Below are positions 1-8,332 of a stretch of DNA of 64,000 bases, in pieces. Position 1 is the first letter of the stretch; every line of letters starts with the position of its first letter. The translations under genes were made by a program, and so were the position numbers. The notes beneath the pieces are model-generated. The model made no database searches and was not told the DNA's origin. It saw nothing but the letters and a program-made list of their open reading frames with translations. The stretch covers positions 372,001-436,000 of the forward strand of contig JAJFJZ010000013.1 of the NCBI GenBank assembly GCA_021773565.1. The letters are read 5' to 3'. The DNA comes from Gammaproteobacteria bacterium (lineage in GTDB: Bacteria > Pseudomonadota > Gammaproteobacteria > Pseudomonadales > Azotimanducaceae).

Positions 1-2
1 TC

Positions 3-512
3 TGGTCCAATATCCCGTTTTTGTATACCGTCATCATTGTTTTTTCGGTAATTCCGGCCACTTTCGCAAATTCCACCCGAATAGCCATATTGCTCACTGT
101 TATGGTGCTTTTTTCCTGGACCGGGATGACCTATTACATGCGAACAGAAACCTATAAGGAAAAATCCAGGGACTATATTGCTGCAGCACGCATTATTGGG
201 GCCAGCCACAGCCGAATCATATTCAAGCACGTACTCCCTAACGTAATGTCCACGCTCGTTACCTTTATGCCCTTCACAATTGTGTCGGCAATATCTGCCA
301 TAACCGCTCTGGATTTTTTGGGCTTTGGATTACCGGTACCAACACCGAGCCTGGGTGAATTACTCAAACAGGGCACTGCCAATTTACGTACCGCACCCTG
401 GATTGTAACGTCCGCCTTTTTGACCCTGGTAGTGCTGCTCACAGTGGTCACGTTTATCGGCGAGGCTGTTCGAGAGTCATTCGATCCCAAAAAATTCACT
501 GTTTATAAGTAA
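3..512 (+). CDS. ABC peptide importer permease, YejE-like (5' end outside window)
   Basis: This is the C-terminal part of an inner-membrane permease of a peptide/opine/nickel-type ABC importer; the frame is open from base 3, so the start lies upstream of the window. The EAA coupling loop is visible as YIAAARIIGASHSRIIFKHV followed by LPN. After it come the conserved DFLGFGLP and PSLGELL motifs and an ending FIGEAVRESFDPKK, all characteristic of the YejE branch (oligopeptide/microcin C transport in Enterobacteria). Four hydrophobic segments remain. Binding-protein and ATPase genes follow directly, so the four genes very probably form one importer. The substrate is inferred as peptides; microcin C itself need not be the natural substrate. 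Confidence 0.9.
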   Translation, partial: WSNIPFLYTVIIVFSVIPATFANSTRIAILLTVMVLFSWTGMTYYMRTETYKEKSRDYIAAARIIGASHSRIIFKHVLPNVMSTLVTFMPFTIVSAISAITALDFLGFGLPVPTPSLGELLKQGTANLRTAPWIVTSAFLTLVVLLTVVTFIGEAVRESFDPKKFTVYK

Positions 513-536
513 CGAATACCGATTTTGAGGTTTTTT

Positions 537-2486
537 ATGTACATAAATTTCAGACACCTGTTTTTCAGCTTGATTTCCGCAAGCATTCTAAGCGCCTGCG
601 GTGGCCCAGACACCGCCGAAATAGAGGCACCGGCAATCGACAATGAACAGGAAGTACAGGATTACTACGCCGCCAATCCGGACTTTTTCAGCTTTAAAAA
701 TATCAGCGATTTACCTACCGACCTGGTCTGGGAAAATGGCATGCATCTTAACGAACTTGGTTCAGAACAGGCGACGAAGGGTGGTACAGAATATTACCAG
801 ATCCAGGATTTCCCTCGTACTTTGCGTCGAGTCGGTCCGGACTCGAATGGATCGTTTCGACCCTGGATAAATGATTATACCAGCCTTGGCCTGGCACACA
901 GGCACCCCGACAAATTTGAGTTTTTTCCGGCACTGGCAGAAAGCTGGGCCCTGGATCCTGAGAATAAAACGGTTTACGTGAAACTCAATCCGGACGCGCG
1001 ATGGTCAGATGGCGTACCCGTTACCACCGACGACATGTTTTTTATGTTTTTCTTTTACCAGTCTGACTACATCGTAGCCCCCTGGTACAAAAACTGGTAC
1101 AGCTCGCAGTACACCAACATTACCAGATACGATGACCTGACTTTTTCCATCACCACTCCCCAGTTCAAACCCAATGGTGGTTCCAACGTGATCGGTTTGG
1201 GTCCGGTGCCTCGCCATTTCTATCGGGAACTTGGGGACGATTATGTAGATCGCTACCAATGGCGCTTCCAACCCACAACCGGGCCCTACATCGTCAGGAA
1301 GAAGGATATTGTCAAGGGCAGTTCAATTGTACTAACGCGCCTGGACGACTGGTGGGCAAAAGATAACAAGTTCTTCAAAAACCGTTACAACGTAGATCGC
1401 ATTCAACTAAACGTTATTCGCGACACTGCCAAGGCTTTTGAGGCCTTCAAGAAAGGTGACATCGACCAGGCCCGACTCAATCTGGCCGAGTTCTGGTATG
1501 ACAAACTTCCCAACAGTGATTCGGATGTACAAAACGGTTATATCCACAAGTCCCTGTTTTATAATCAGCGGCCACGACCTACCTATGGCCTGTGGATGAA
1601 CACTTCAAAAGCCCTGCTCGACAATCTGGATGTACGTATTGGCATTCAACACGCTACCAACTGGCAGCTGGTTATAGCGAAATACTTCCGGGGTGATTAC
1701 TCACGAATGCAAACCTCCTCTGATGGTTACGGAGAATTTTCCCACCCTACTCTAAAGGCCCGGGAATTTGATATTGACAAAGCACTTGAACACTTCGCCA
1801 AAGCAGGCTTCATCGAGCGGGATGCAAACGGTGTACTAATCAATGCCGATGGACAGAAGCTGGCATTCACTCTATCCACCGGCTATACCAACATGCAGGA
1901 TATTCTCACCATTTTGAAGGAAGAAGCATTAAAAGCAGGCCTGGAATTTCGCGTTGAAGTACTAGATGGTACCGCCGGTTGGAAAAAGGTCCAGGAAAAG
2001 CAACACGACATTCATTTTGCAGCACTCAACGTAGGTCTAGAAATGGCGCCGCGTTTTTGGGAAACCTACCACTCGGATAATGCCTATGACGATGCCTTTC
2101 TTGAGGACGGGAGTGTAAACCCTGACCGTAAGCTTAAAATGCAAACCAACAATCTGGAAGCAATGACCCATTTCGAGATGGACGGCCTGATAGAGCGTTA
2201 CCGTGCTTCCTCTGACAAGGAAGAAATGAAAGCGCTGGCTTACAAAATGACCGAGATTCATCACGACTATGCCTCTTTCGTACCCGGATTTTACCAGGCC
2301 TTTTTCCGCATTGGTCACTGGCGCTGGTTGAGATACCCGGAATTTTTTAATCACAAACATGCAAGTATGGCTCGCCAGTACCACGTGCATTGGCTGGATC
2401 TGGAAATGCGTGAAGAAACCCTTGCAGCACAAAAAGCAGGTAAAACTTTTGCGCCGGTTATCCGTACCTATGATCAGTTCAGATAA
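537..2486 (+). CDS. Extracellular solute-binding protein family 5 (YejA-like), predicted lipoprotein
   Basis: This is the periplasmic binding component of the Yej/Opp-type importer, about 649 residues, which is the size of YejA-like proteins. The N-terminus is a short leader ending in the lipobox ILSAC at residues 17-21, so the mature protein should be lipid-anchored at Cys21; the following Gly gives no inner-membrane retention signal. The SBP_bac_5 core is recognisable from about residue 110 (FFPALAESWALDPENKTVYV, then RWSDGVPVTTDDM). I chose ATG 537 rather than an in-frame TTG at 525 because GAGG sits 6 bases upstream of 537. It lies 24 bases after the permease. Lipid anchoring is less usual for Gram-negative binding proteins. 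Confidence 0.9.
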   Translation: MYINFRHLFFSLISASILSACGGPDTAEIEAPAIDNEQEVQDYYAANPDFFSFKNISDLPTDLVWENGMHLNELGSEQATKGGTEYYQIQDFPRTLRRVGPDSNGSFRPWINDYTSLGLAHRHPDKFEFFPALAESWALDPENKTVYVKLNPDARWSDGVPVTTDDMFFMFFFYQSDYIVAPWYKNWYSSQYTNITRYDDLTFSITTPQFKPNGGSNVIGLGPVPRHFYRELGDDYVDRYQWRFQPTTGPYIVRKKDIVKGSSIVLTRLDDWWAKDNKFFKNRYNVDRIQLNVIRDTAKAFEAFKKGDIDQARLNLAEFWYDKLPNSDSDVQNGYIHKSLFYNQRPRPTYGLWMNTSKALLDNLDVRIGIQHATNWQLVIAKYFRGDYSRMQTSSDGYGEFSHPTLKAREFDIDKALEHFAKAGFIERDANGVLINADGQKLAFTLSTGYTNMQDILTILKEEALKAGLEFRVEVLDGTAGWKKVQEKQHDIHFAALNVGLEMAPRFWETYHSDNAYDDAFLEDGSVNPDRKLKMQTNNLEAMTHFEMDGLIERYRASSDKEEMKALAYKMTEIHHDYASFVPGFYQAFFRIGHWRWLRYPEFFNHKHASMARQYHVHWLDLEMREETLAAQKAGKTFAPVIRTYDQFR

Positions 2487-2518
2487 TCACAAGGCTGACA
2501 GCCACAAGGTAGTTCATC

Positions 2519-3496
2519 ATGTCTGAAGCCTTACTTGAAGTTAACAATCTTATTACCGAGTTTGATACCGACGAAGGTGTGGTCAGGGCAGTAGACAATA
2601 TCAGCTTTGCTGCCACCGCTGGCGAAACACTCGGTATTGTTGGTGAATCGGGCTGCGGTAAGAGTGTAACTGCGCTCTCCATAATGCGCCTGTTACCACA
2701 ACCCATGGGTAAGATTGTTGGGGGAGAAATCCTTTTTAAAGGGCAAAACCTGGCAGATCTTTCGCTTCCCCAGATGGAAAAAATTCGCGGCAATAATATC
2801 AGTATGGTATTTCAGGAGCCGATGACCGCACTTAACCCGGTACATACCATCGGACGCCAACTGACTGAGGTATTGTTACTGCACAAGGACATCACAGCAC
2901 AACAGGCAATACAGCAGGGAGTGAAAATACTCGACCGTGTTGGTATACCCTCTCCTGATATAAGAATGACGGAGTACCCACATCAATTATCGGGTGGCAT
3001 GCGTCAGCGTGTGGTTATTGCCATTGCGCTTGCCTGCAACCCTGATCTGCTCATTGCCGATGAACCCACCACCGCATTGGACGTAACCATTCAGGCGCAA
3101 ATACTGGAACTGATTAAGGAATTACAAAAAGACCTGGGTATGTCGGTTATTCTGATTACCCATGACCTTGGCGTTATAGCGGAGACCTGTGACAAAGTGG
3201 TTGTCATGTACGCCGGGAAAGTTGCTGAAAGAGCCTCTGTACACGAGCTGTTTGATAGTCCGGCTCACCCTTACACCCAGGGTCTGTTGGCTTCCATACC
3301 GCGCATGGATACCACGCCAAAATCCAGACTAAGTATTATAGAAGGCATGGTTCCAGGGTTACTGGATTTACCTGAGGGCTGTCGTTTTGAAAATCGTTGT
3401 CCACACAAACGCGCACTCTGTGAAGACGCACCCCCTGCCATAGACGAAGTTTCCCCCGGCCATGAAGTAAGTTGCTACAGGTGGCAGGAGATATGA
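2519..3496 (+). CDS. Peptide ABC transporter ATPase (OppD/YejF N-half type)
   Basis: First of two ATPases that power the importer. At 325 residues it shows a complete ABC domain: Walker A GESGCGKS near residue 42, Q-loop in [13 protein letters not shown], signature LSGGMRQR, Walker B LLIADEP and switch His in ITHDLGV. The C-terminal oligopeptide/dipeptide (oligo_HPY) region has the expected PYTQGLL motif and four clustered cysteines ([14 protein letters not shown] and a later SCY), which in DppD/OppD relatives bind an Fe-S cluster. It follows the binding-protein gene after 32 bases and overlaps the next ATPase. YejF of E. coli is one fused protein; here the two halves are separate genes. Confidence 0.95.
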   Translation: MSEALLEVNNLITEFDTDEGVVRAVDNISFAATAGETLGIVGESGCGKSVTALSIMRLLPQPMGKIVGGEILFKGQNLADLSLPQMEKIRGNNISMVFQEPMTALNPVHTIGRQLTEVLLLHKDITAQQAIQQGVKILDRVGIPSPDIRMTEYPHQLSGGMRQRVVIAIALACNPDLLIADEPTTALDVTIQAQILELIKELQKDLGMSVILITHDLGVIAETCDKVVVMYAGKVAERASVHELFDSPAHPYTQGLLASIPRMDTTPKSRLSIIEGMVPGLLDLPEGCRFENRCPHKRALCEDAPPAIDEVSPGHEVSCYRWQEI

Positions 3497-4467
3497 GCAA
3501 GGTACTTTTAGAGGTGCAGGATCTAAAAATGCACTTTCCGGTGAAAGAAGGCATTTTATTACGCACCAGTAAATACAATAAGGCCGTCGACGGAATATCG
3601 CTGGAGATAGCTCCGGGTGAGACGCTTGGCCTGGTGGGGGAATCGGGTTGCGGAAAATCTACCCTGGGGCGCTGTATTGCACGGCTGTACAAACCCACTT
3701 CCGGCAGCATTAAATTTGAGGGTGAGGAAATATCACTGCTGGGAGCCAACGCGCTTAGCGCCTACCGGCGGCATATCCAGATGATTTTTCAGGATCCAAT
3801 GGAATCTCTTAATTCCCGGCATACAGTTGCTGAAATTATCGAAGAACCACTTATCGTGCAAAACATGGGAGACACAGCGTGGCGTGCTAAACGCGTGAAA
3901 GAGTTACTGGACATTGTTGGACTACCTGCTCGTTCAGTTAGCCGCTACCCCTTTGAGTTTTCTGGCGGTCAGCGCCAACGGATTGGTATAGCCCGATCGA
4001 TAGCACTAAACCCCAAACTCATCATCTGTGATGAACCCGTTTCAGCATTGGACGTTTCCATTCAAAGCCAGATCCTGAACCTGCTGGTGGACCTGCAAAA
4101 AGAATTTAACCTGTCCTACCTTTTTATCGCACATGATCTGGCCGTGGTAAAACACATTTCTGACCGAATCGCGATAATGTATCTGGGCAAGATTGTAGAA
4201 ACCGGCGACAGCCAAACCATTTACAGAAATGCACAACACCCCTACACCCAATCACTGATCTCGGCCATTCCAATGCCGGATCCTCATCGCAAGGTAACAC
4301 GTCAACTGATAATCGGGGATGTGCCCTCCCCCATTGCACCACCTCCAGGCTGTAATTTTCATCCTCGTTGCCCTCGGGCAATAGAAAGATGTAGTGTGGA
4401 CGTTCCTCAACTGTCCGCATCAAAGGCAGATTCTACAGGCCTGGTTTCTTGCCACCTGGTAGATTAA
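3493..4467 (+). CDS. Peptide ABC transporter ATPase (OppF/DppF type)
   Basis: Second ATPase of the importer, expected to pair with the upstream OppD-type subunit. It has Walker [24 protein letters not shown] after the Q-loop, signature FSGGQRQR, Walker [13 protein letters not shown], switch region IAHDLAV, and the C-terminal oligo_HPY segment with [11 protein letters not shown] and a [14 protein letters not shown] cysteine cluster. I chose ATG 3493, which shares ATGA with the upstream stop and has AGGAG at 3486-3490; an earlier in-frame TTG at 3472 lacks this spacing. The 4-base overlap indicates translational coupling. The last bases overlap the probable TTG start of the nucleotidase gene. 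Confidence 0.95.
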   Translation: MSKVLLEVQDLKMHFPVKEGILLRTSKYNKAVDGISLEIAPGETLGLVGESGCGKSTLGRCIARLYKPTSGSIKFEGEEISLLGANALSAYRRHIQMIFQDPMESLNSRHTVAEIIEEPLIVQNMGDTAWRAKRVKELLDIVGLPARSVSRYPFEFSGGQRQRIGIARSIALNPKLIICDEPVSALDVSIQSQILNLLVDLQKEFNLSYLFIAHDLAVVKHISDRIAIMYLGKIVETGDSQTIYRNAQHPYTQSLISAIPMPDPHRKVTRQLIIGDVPSPIAPPPGCNFHPRCPRAIERCSVDVPQLSASKADSTGLVSCHLVD

Positions 4468-6023
4468 AGGGATTTCTATTCGCAATATCACTGGTAATTT
4501 TCTCCAGTCCATACTTACTCGCTGTTGAGAGTCCACACCCGCAAACGCAAAAAACAGTAACCCTGATATTCACCAACGATTTCGAAAGTGCCTACGATCC
4601 CATTGACGCATTCTGGCGAGAGGACGTAACCCGTATTGGAGGCATCGCACATCTTGCCACACTCATCGATCAGATCAGGCGTGACGAAGAGAATGTTTTT
4701 CTTTTCGACGCCGGTGATATTTACACTGGCACATTGGCTAAACTCACCAAGGGCGAGTTACCGTTTGAGCTGATGATTTCCATGCAATACGACGCGATGT
4801 CAATCGGCAATCATGAGTTTGAATACGGCTGGCAGGAATTTGCCAGACAAAAAGATCGCGTTGCTTTCCCTGTGCTTGGCGCTAACCTGTTTTATAAAGG
4901 TAGCGATCACCCTTACGCCCAACCTTATGCAATAGTGGAACGTAGCGGTATCCGCATTGGCGTAATCGGCATTCTTGGCCAGGATGCAGCTACGGCCCTT
5001 ATTCCTTCAAATATCGCGGGTGTAGAAGTAAGGGACCCTAAACCGCTCGTCAAACAGTACGTGAAAATGCTCCGTCCACAGGTTGATCTGGTGGTATTGC
5101 TGACTCATCAGGGTAAGACCGCGCCCATGCAAACCGACGACGAAGCGCATGAAGAACTCCAGCGTGATATACAGGCGGATATTGAACTGGCTGGTGTTGT
5201 TGAGGGTATTGATGTGCTTTTTGGCGGCCACGCCGATGCCGGAACACGAACTCCGATAGTGCATAAAGACACCGGAACCCTGATCATGCAGACCTATGGC
5301 CAGGGATACCATCTGGGATATCTGCAATTGCTTCTCGACAAAAGCACCGGCAAGGTTAAATCCTACGATGGAAAATTAATCACAGTGGACAGTGACAGGT
5401 ACAGCGCACATCCCCAATTGCTGGCAAAACTGGAACTCTACAGAGCCAGGTATCCAGAAATTTATGCATCTGCGGGTACCGCGGAGCATGGATTAACGCG
5501 TCAGTACAACCTTGAATCAGATCTCGGCAATTTGTTTGCAGACATACTTCGTGATGCAACCGGTACAAACATTGGCTTAATGCCATCCGGTGCGCTGAGA
5601 AAAGACCTTCCAAAAGGATCTATCAGACGAGTGGACCTGTTAGATGCTTTCCCCTTCACAGACAGGATCGCAATTGTAGAGCTTTCCGGTGATACCTTGC
5701 TTAAGGTGATGGAACAGGGCCTGTCTCTTGAGCGTGGTATTTTGCAGGTGTCGGGATTGCAGGTGCACTACAACCCAAACAACGAAATAGGTAGTCGAAT
5801 ACTTTCAGCAAGCAGTGGTGGTATCCCTATAGACCCGCTATCAAACTACCGGGTTTCTACCGTCGAAATACTGGCACAGGCAGGCGACAAATTTGTGCAG
5901 TTCAGCCAGGCAAGCGACATTGTCTATGCCAATGTTACCTTTGCAGAAGCGCTGGCTAACTATTTCGATTCACACACTCCGGTTTCTGCGCCGCAGCGCG
6001 GAAGGTTAATTCCTGTGCCCTAA
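4449..6023 (+). CDS. Exported 5'-nucleotidase / UDP-sugar hydrolase family metallophosphatase
   Basis: A periplasmic two-metal phosphoesterase of the UshA/5'-nucleotidase family, 524 residues. A Sec signal peptide (residues 1-25, hydrophobic core FLFAISLVIF, cleavage near LLA-VES) precedes a metallophos domain with DAGD (87-90), GNHEFEYG (120-127), LTHQG and GGH. The C-terminal 5'-nucleotidase domain (from about residue 345) has DLGNLFADILRD, PSGALRKDL and DAFPFTDRI. The first motif reads TNDFE: Glu46 replaces the usual second metal ligand His of the D-x-H motif. TTG 4449 is favoured because no ATG precedes the leader; it lies inside the ATPase gene, suggesting co-expression with the importer. 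The likely role is dephosphorylation of extracellular nucleotides before uptake; the exact substrate is unknown. Confidence 0.88.
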   Translation: MPPGRLKGFLFAISLVIFSSPYLLAVESPHPQTQKTVTLIFTNDFESAYDPIDAFWREDVTRIGGIAHLATLIDQIRRDEENVFLFDAGDIYTGTLAKLTKGELPFELMISMQYDAMSIGNHEFEYGWQEFARQKDRVAFPVLGANLFYKGSDHPYAQPYAIVERSGIRIGVIGILGQDAATALIPSNIAGVEVRDPKPLVKQYVKMLRPQVDLVVLLTHQGKTAPMQTDDEAHEELQRDIQADIELAGVVEGIDVLFGGHADAGTRTPIVHKDTGTLIMQTYGQGYHLGYLQLLLDKSTGKVKSYDGKLITVDSDRYSAHPQLLAKLELYRARYPEIYASAGTAEHGLTRQYNLESDLGNLFADILRDATGTNIGLMPSGALRKDLPKGSIRRVDLLDAFPFTDRIAIVELSGDTLLKVMEQGLSLERGILQVSGLQVHYNPNNEIGSRILSASSGGIPIDPLSNYRVSTVEILAQAGDKFVQFSQASDIVYANVTFAEALANYFDSHTPVSAPQRGRLIPVP

Positions 6024-6035
6024 CCCGAAGTCAGA

Positions 6036-6058
6036 CAGGCCTATATGTGAATAGCCTG
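6036..6058. terminator. Hairpin between convergent genes, possible terminator
   Basis: An imperfect stem (CAGG-C-CTAT / ATAGCCTG with one bulged base and a six-base loop) sits between the stop of the nucleotidase gene and the stop of the minus-strand exported protein. No clear T-run follows on either strand, so termination is an inference from position only. Confidence 0.3.
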
Positions 6059-6062
6059 AGGC

Positions 6063-7136
6063 CTATTCCTCTTTTGCAACATATTCACTTTCGAGTATGC
6101 GAGCACCACGCAGTATATTTCCCATCGCATAGTTTCCTTCATGGCATGCGTATTCGTAGATCACATCCTTACTTCGCTTCCAGGTATATTCCCCACTCCA
6201 GGGTTTTTCCCATGCAGTTTCATCGCTCACGGTAAAATTATAAAGCACGTCGCCATTTTCCTGCGCGGTAAATCGTTCGATTAGATGCAGGTTAGCATCC
6301 GCACCGGACAGCATGGTTTTGTCCCGGAAGTTTATGGTATCTACAACAAGCGTATCCCCTTCCCAATGACCTACGGAATCCCCAAACCAATGCTTAAGCT
6401 CTGCCGGTCCATGTTCTGCATTCAGGCGAATCACCCGAGCGTCATGCACCATCTCAATAACGATCACTACGTGGTCTTCGGTTTGGGTAATGCTCTTAAA
6501 ATTGTTGTACAAACTGGGCAGTGTAGGTGCTGCGCCGGTGAATCCCACCAGGCACCTCTCATTTAACCCTAAACTCTCGGGACCATCGAACGGACCGGGG
6601 CCTTCGTTGCTTAACCAGGATGCAGTGCCATCATTTTTGTAGGTAAATGAACTGCCTTCATCCGCCATCTTCATCATGGCAGCCATAGTAGGTTTTGGTT
6701 TGCGGCCGTTGGGCGGATCATAAATTACTGATGTGCGGAATTTACCATCCTTCTCATTTACGTCGGAACCCGGGTCAATCCAGAATGAATTGTAGCCTCC
6801 AACACCGCCGCCGCCAAAGCGGTTATCACCATCACCACCGGCTTTTGGAGCACCTCTGTCCCCATCACTTTTACCCTTCTCAATGCCTGCAAAGGTAGCC
6901 TGGATAGCTGCCAGCACTGCATTGGCTTCCGTCTGGGTCATCCATAACTTATCGCCGAATTCTTTAGGGCGTTCTACCGGAGTAAGCGTTGCTGCATTGT
7001 AGTAACCGCTTAAATCCGGCTTACCGGAATTTGTACGTACCATCTTGAATTCATCTGCGACCAAATAGTCGGCAGCACTAAAAAGGAATAACAGGGTCAG
7101 GATTACAAACTTATAAACAACTGCCGGTGTGGTCAT
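6063..7136 (-). CDS. Conserved exported protein of unknown function
   Basis: A 357-residue exported protein. A signal peptide with hydrophobic core FVILTLLFLFSAA is followed by the motif KPDLSGYYN seen in secreted proteins of this type. The C-terminal third has HWEGDTLVVDT, then LHLIERFT, YNFTVSD and YEYACHEGNY, a combination I recognise from a widespread but uncharacterised family of exported proteins in Proteobacteria and Acidobacteria. The middle (about residues 88-125) is Gly/Asp-rich and probably disordered or a surface loop. It is downstream of a second exported protein and the TonB receptor on the same strand, but the palindrome at 7225-7272 separates it from them. No enzymatic motif is evident. 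Confidence 0.8.
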   Translation of the reverse strand: MTTPAVVYKFVILTLLFLFSAADYLVADEFKMVRTNSGKPDLSGYYNAATLTPVERPKEFGDKLWMTQTEANAVLAAIQATFAGIEKGKSDGDRGAPKAGGDGDNRFGGGGVGGYNSFWIDPGSDVNEKDGKFRTSVIYDPPNGRKPKPTMAAMMKMADEGSSFTYKNDGTASWLSNEGPGPFDGPESLGLNERCLVGFTGAAPTLPSLYNNFKSITQTEDHVVIVIEMVHDARVIRLNAEHGPAELKHWFGDSVGHWEGDTLVVDTINFRDKTMLSGADANLHLIERFTAQENGDVLYNFTVSDETAWEKPWSGEYTWKRSKDVIYEYACHEGNYAMGNILRGARILESEYVAKEE

Positions 7137-7224
7137 TTGGGTTCTCTATTTGTTTCATTATTTATCTGAATCTAAAACATAAACCGCATTGAGGACGGTA
7201 GCAACCGTTTAGTGAATATATAAA

Positions 7225-7272
7225 AAAAGGGGTCAGGTTCAATTAGTTACCTAATTGAACCTGACCCCTTTT
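7225..7272. repeat. Perfect 22-bp palindrome of the GGGGTCAGGTTCAATTA type, copy 1
   Basis: Two perfectly complementary 22-base arms, beginning AAAAGGGGTCAGG and ending TTCAATTAG, flank a 4-base loop TTAC. The core is shared with the element at 13692-13758. It lies between two minus-strand genes. A-runs and T-runs at the two ends would let it act as a terminator in both directions. Such short palindromes resemble REP-like elements moved by single-stranded-DNA (Y1/RAYT) transposases; that link is inference, as no transposase lies in the window. Confidence 0.85.
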
Positions 7273-7288
7273 GCCACAATCTATCAGG

Positions 7289-8074
7289 TTACTTCTTGTT
7301 TTTACCTTTCTTTTTTTGGCCTGGAAGTTTTTCTGCTGTACCAACTAAGACCTGAATCCAGGTTTCGGCCACCGTTTTGCCACTCACCGGATCGTTAGCT
7401 CGGAGAAAGAGTACATAGTTACCGTCTACCGCAGGATTAAAATCCGCAAGACTGGTTCCGATATTATTGAAGAACTCATAGTTCCATGAGTTTTGAGCCA
7501 CATTCATGGTTGCCCGATTAAGTGCATAAGCAGCGACATTACTATCACCAGCACCGTTAGCTGTACTGTTGTCACCCATTGCATGATCAAAAGCAGGAGC
7601 AACCAAGCTAGGTGTTATCGGGTCAAATTTGGTGTAGTTAGTTTTATTACCTGGGTCGGCATCCAACCCAATTTCGTAAGTGAAATCACCAACTTTGTTT
7701 CCGGTACTACCATCGTAATCCGTGTTTACGCTCCACTCGAAACTCCATTGTGGTGTAGCTAAACACAATGGAAACGGTGCAAAGCCGAAACCAGGACAGG
7801 CATCCGTGGCCGGAAAACTGTAGCTTCCATCTGCATTACTATTGAAAGTATTCATCGGCACAGGAAAACGCTGCTTAACCCGTAAGCCAAGCTCTATTCC
7901 ATTTCTACGATCTGTAGTAAAGCCGCCATTGGCGTTACCCGAACCAAATATGACATCAGGCGTTACATCCTGATCGTACTCAATACTGGGCTTATCTGCG
8001 TTAGCGGACAACCCAATTATTGCCGACACACTTAACGCAACGAGGCCGACCCATTTTGCTATATTCATTTTCAT
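7289..8074 (-). CDS. Exported protein of unknown function with lysine-rich tail
   Basis: A 261-residue protein with a clear Sec signal peptide (MKMNIAKW, then a hydrophobic stretch ending GLSANA-DKPS). The mature part is rich in Asn, Asp, Gly, Thr and aromatic residues, with segments such as VIFGSGNANGGFTTDR, DYDGSTGNKVGDFTYEIGL and NVAQNSWNYEFFN, which suggests a beta-rich secreted or surface domain. It ends with a very basic tail (GQKKKGKNKK). ATG 8074 is preferred over an upstream in-frame start at 8098 because AGGGGA lies 6 bases before it. No PEP-CTERM or other sorting signal is visible. I do not know a function. Confidence 0.75.
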   Translation of the reverse strand: MKMNIAKWVGLVALSVSAIIGLSANADKPSIEYDQDVTPDVIFGSGNANGGFTTDRRNGIELGLRVKQRFPVPMNTFNSNADGSYSFPATDACPGFGFAPFPLCLATPQWSFEWSVNTDYDGSTGNKVGDFTYEIGLDADPGNKTNYTKFDPITPSLVAPAFDHAMGDNSTANGAGDSNVAAYALNRATMNVAQNSWNYEFFNNIGTSLADFNPAVDGNYVLFLRANDPVSGKTVAETWIQVLVGTAEKLPGQKKKGKNKK

Positions 8075-8275
8075 GGTAAATCCCCTACAGAAAATCATTT
8101 ATTTCAACAGCGAAAGATATGCCTCGTTGGCAAAAACGCTAATAACAGCAAAATAGTTAGCAAAACGGCCCACCCAGGCTATCTCAACGCGCTTATAGCA
8201 ATCCATGGCTAACGTTTCGATACTAACACCTACAACCCCAAATTTAAAACCCCTGGTTAATACAGAATTCAAGAC

Positions 8276-8314
8276 AAAAAAAGCCTGAGCCCAACAAATT
8301 TGCTGGTCTCAGGC
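8276..8314 (-). terminator. Rho-independent terminator of the TonB-receptor gene
   Basis: Read on the minus strand, the stem GCCTGAG/CTCAGGC is extended inward by CCAGCAAA/TTTGTTGG and is followed by seven T residues. It starts 18 bases after the stop codon of the receptor gene. The shape is a textbook intrinsic terminator and separates the receptor from the exported protein downstream. Confidence 0.85.
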
Positions 8315-8332
8315 CTATTTAACTCTTTTACT

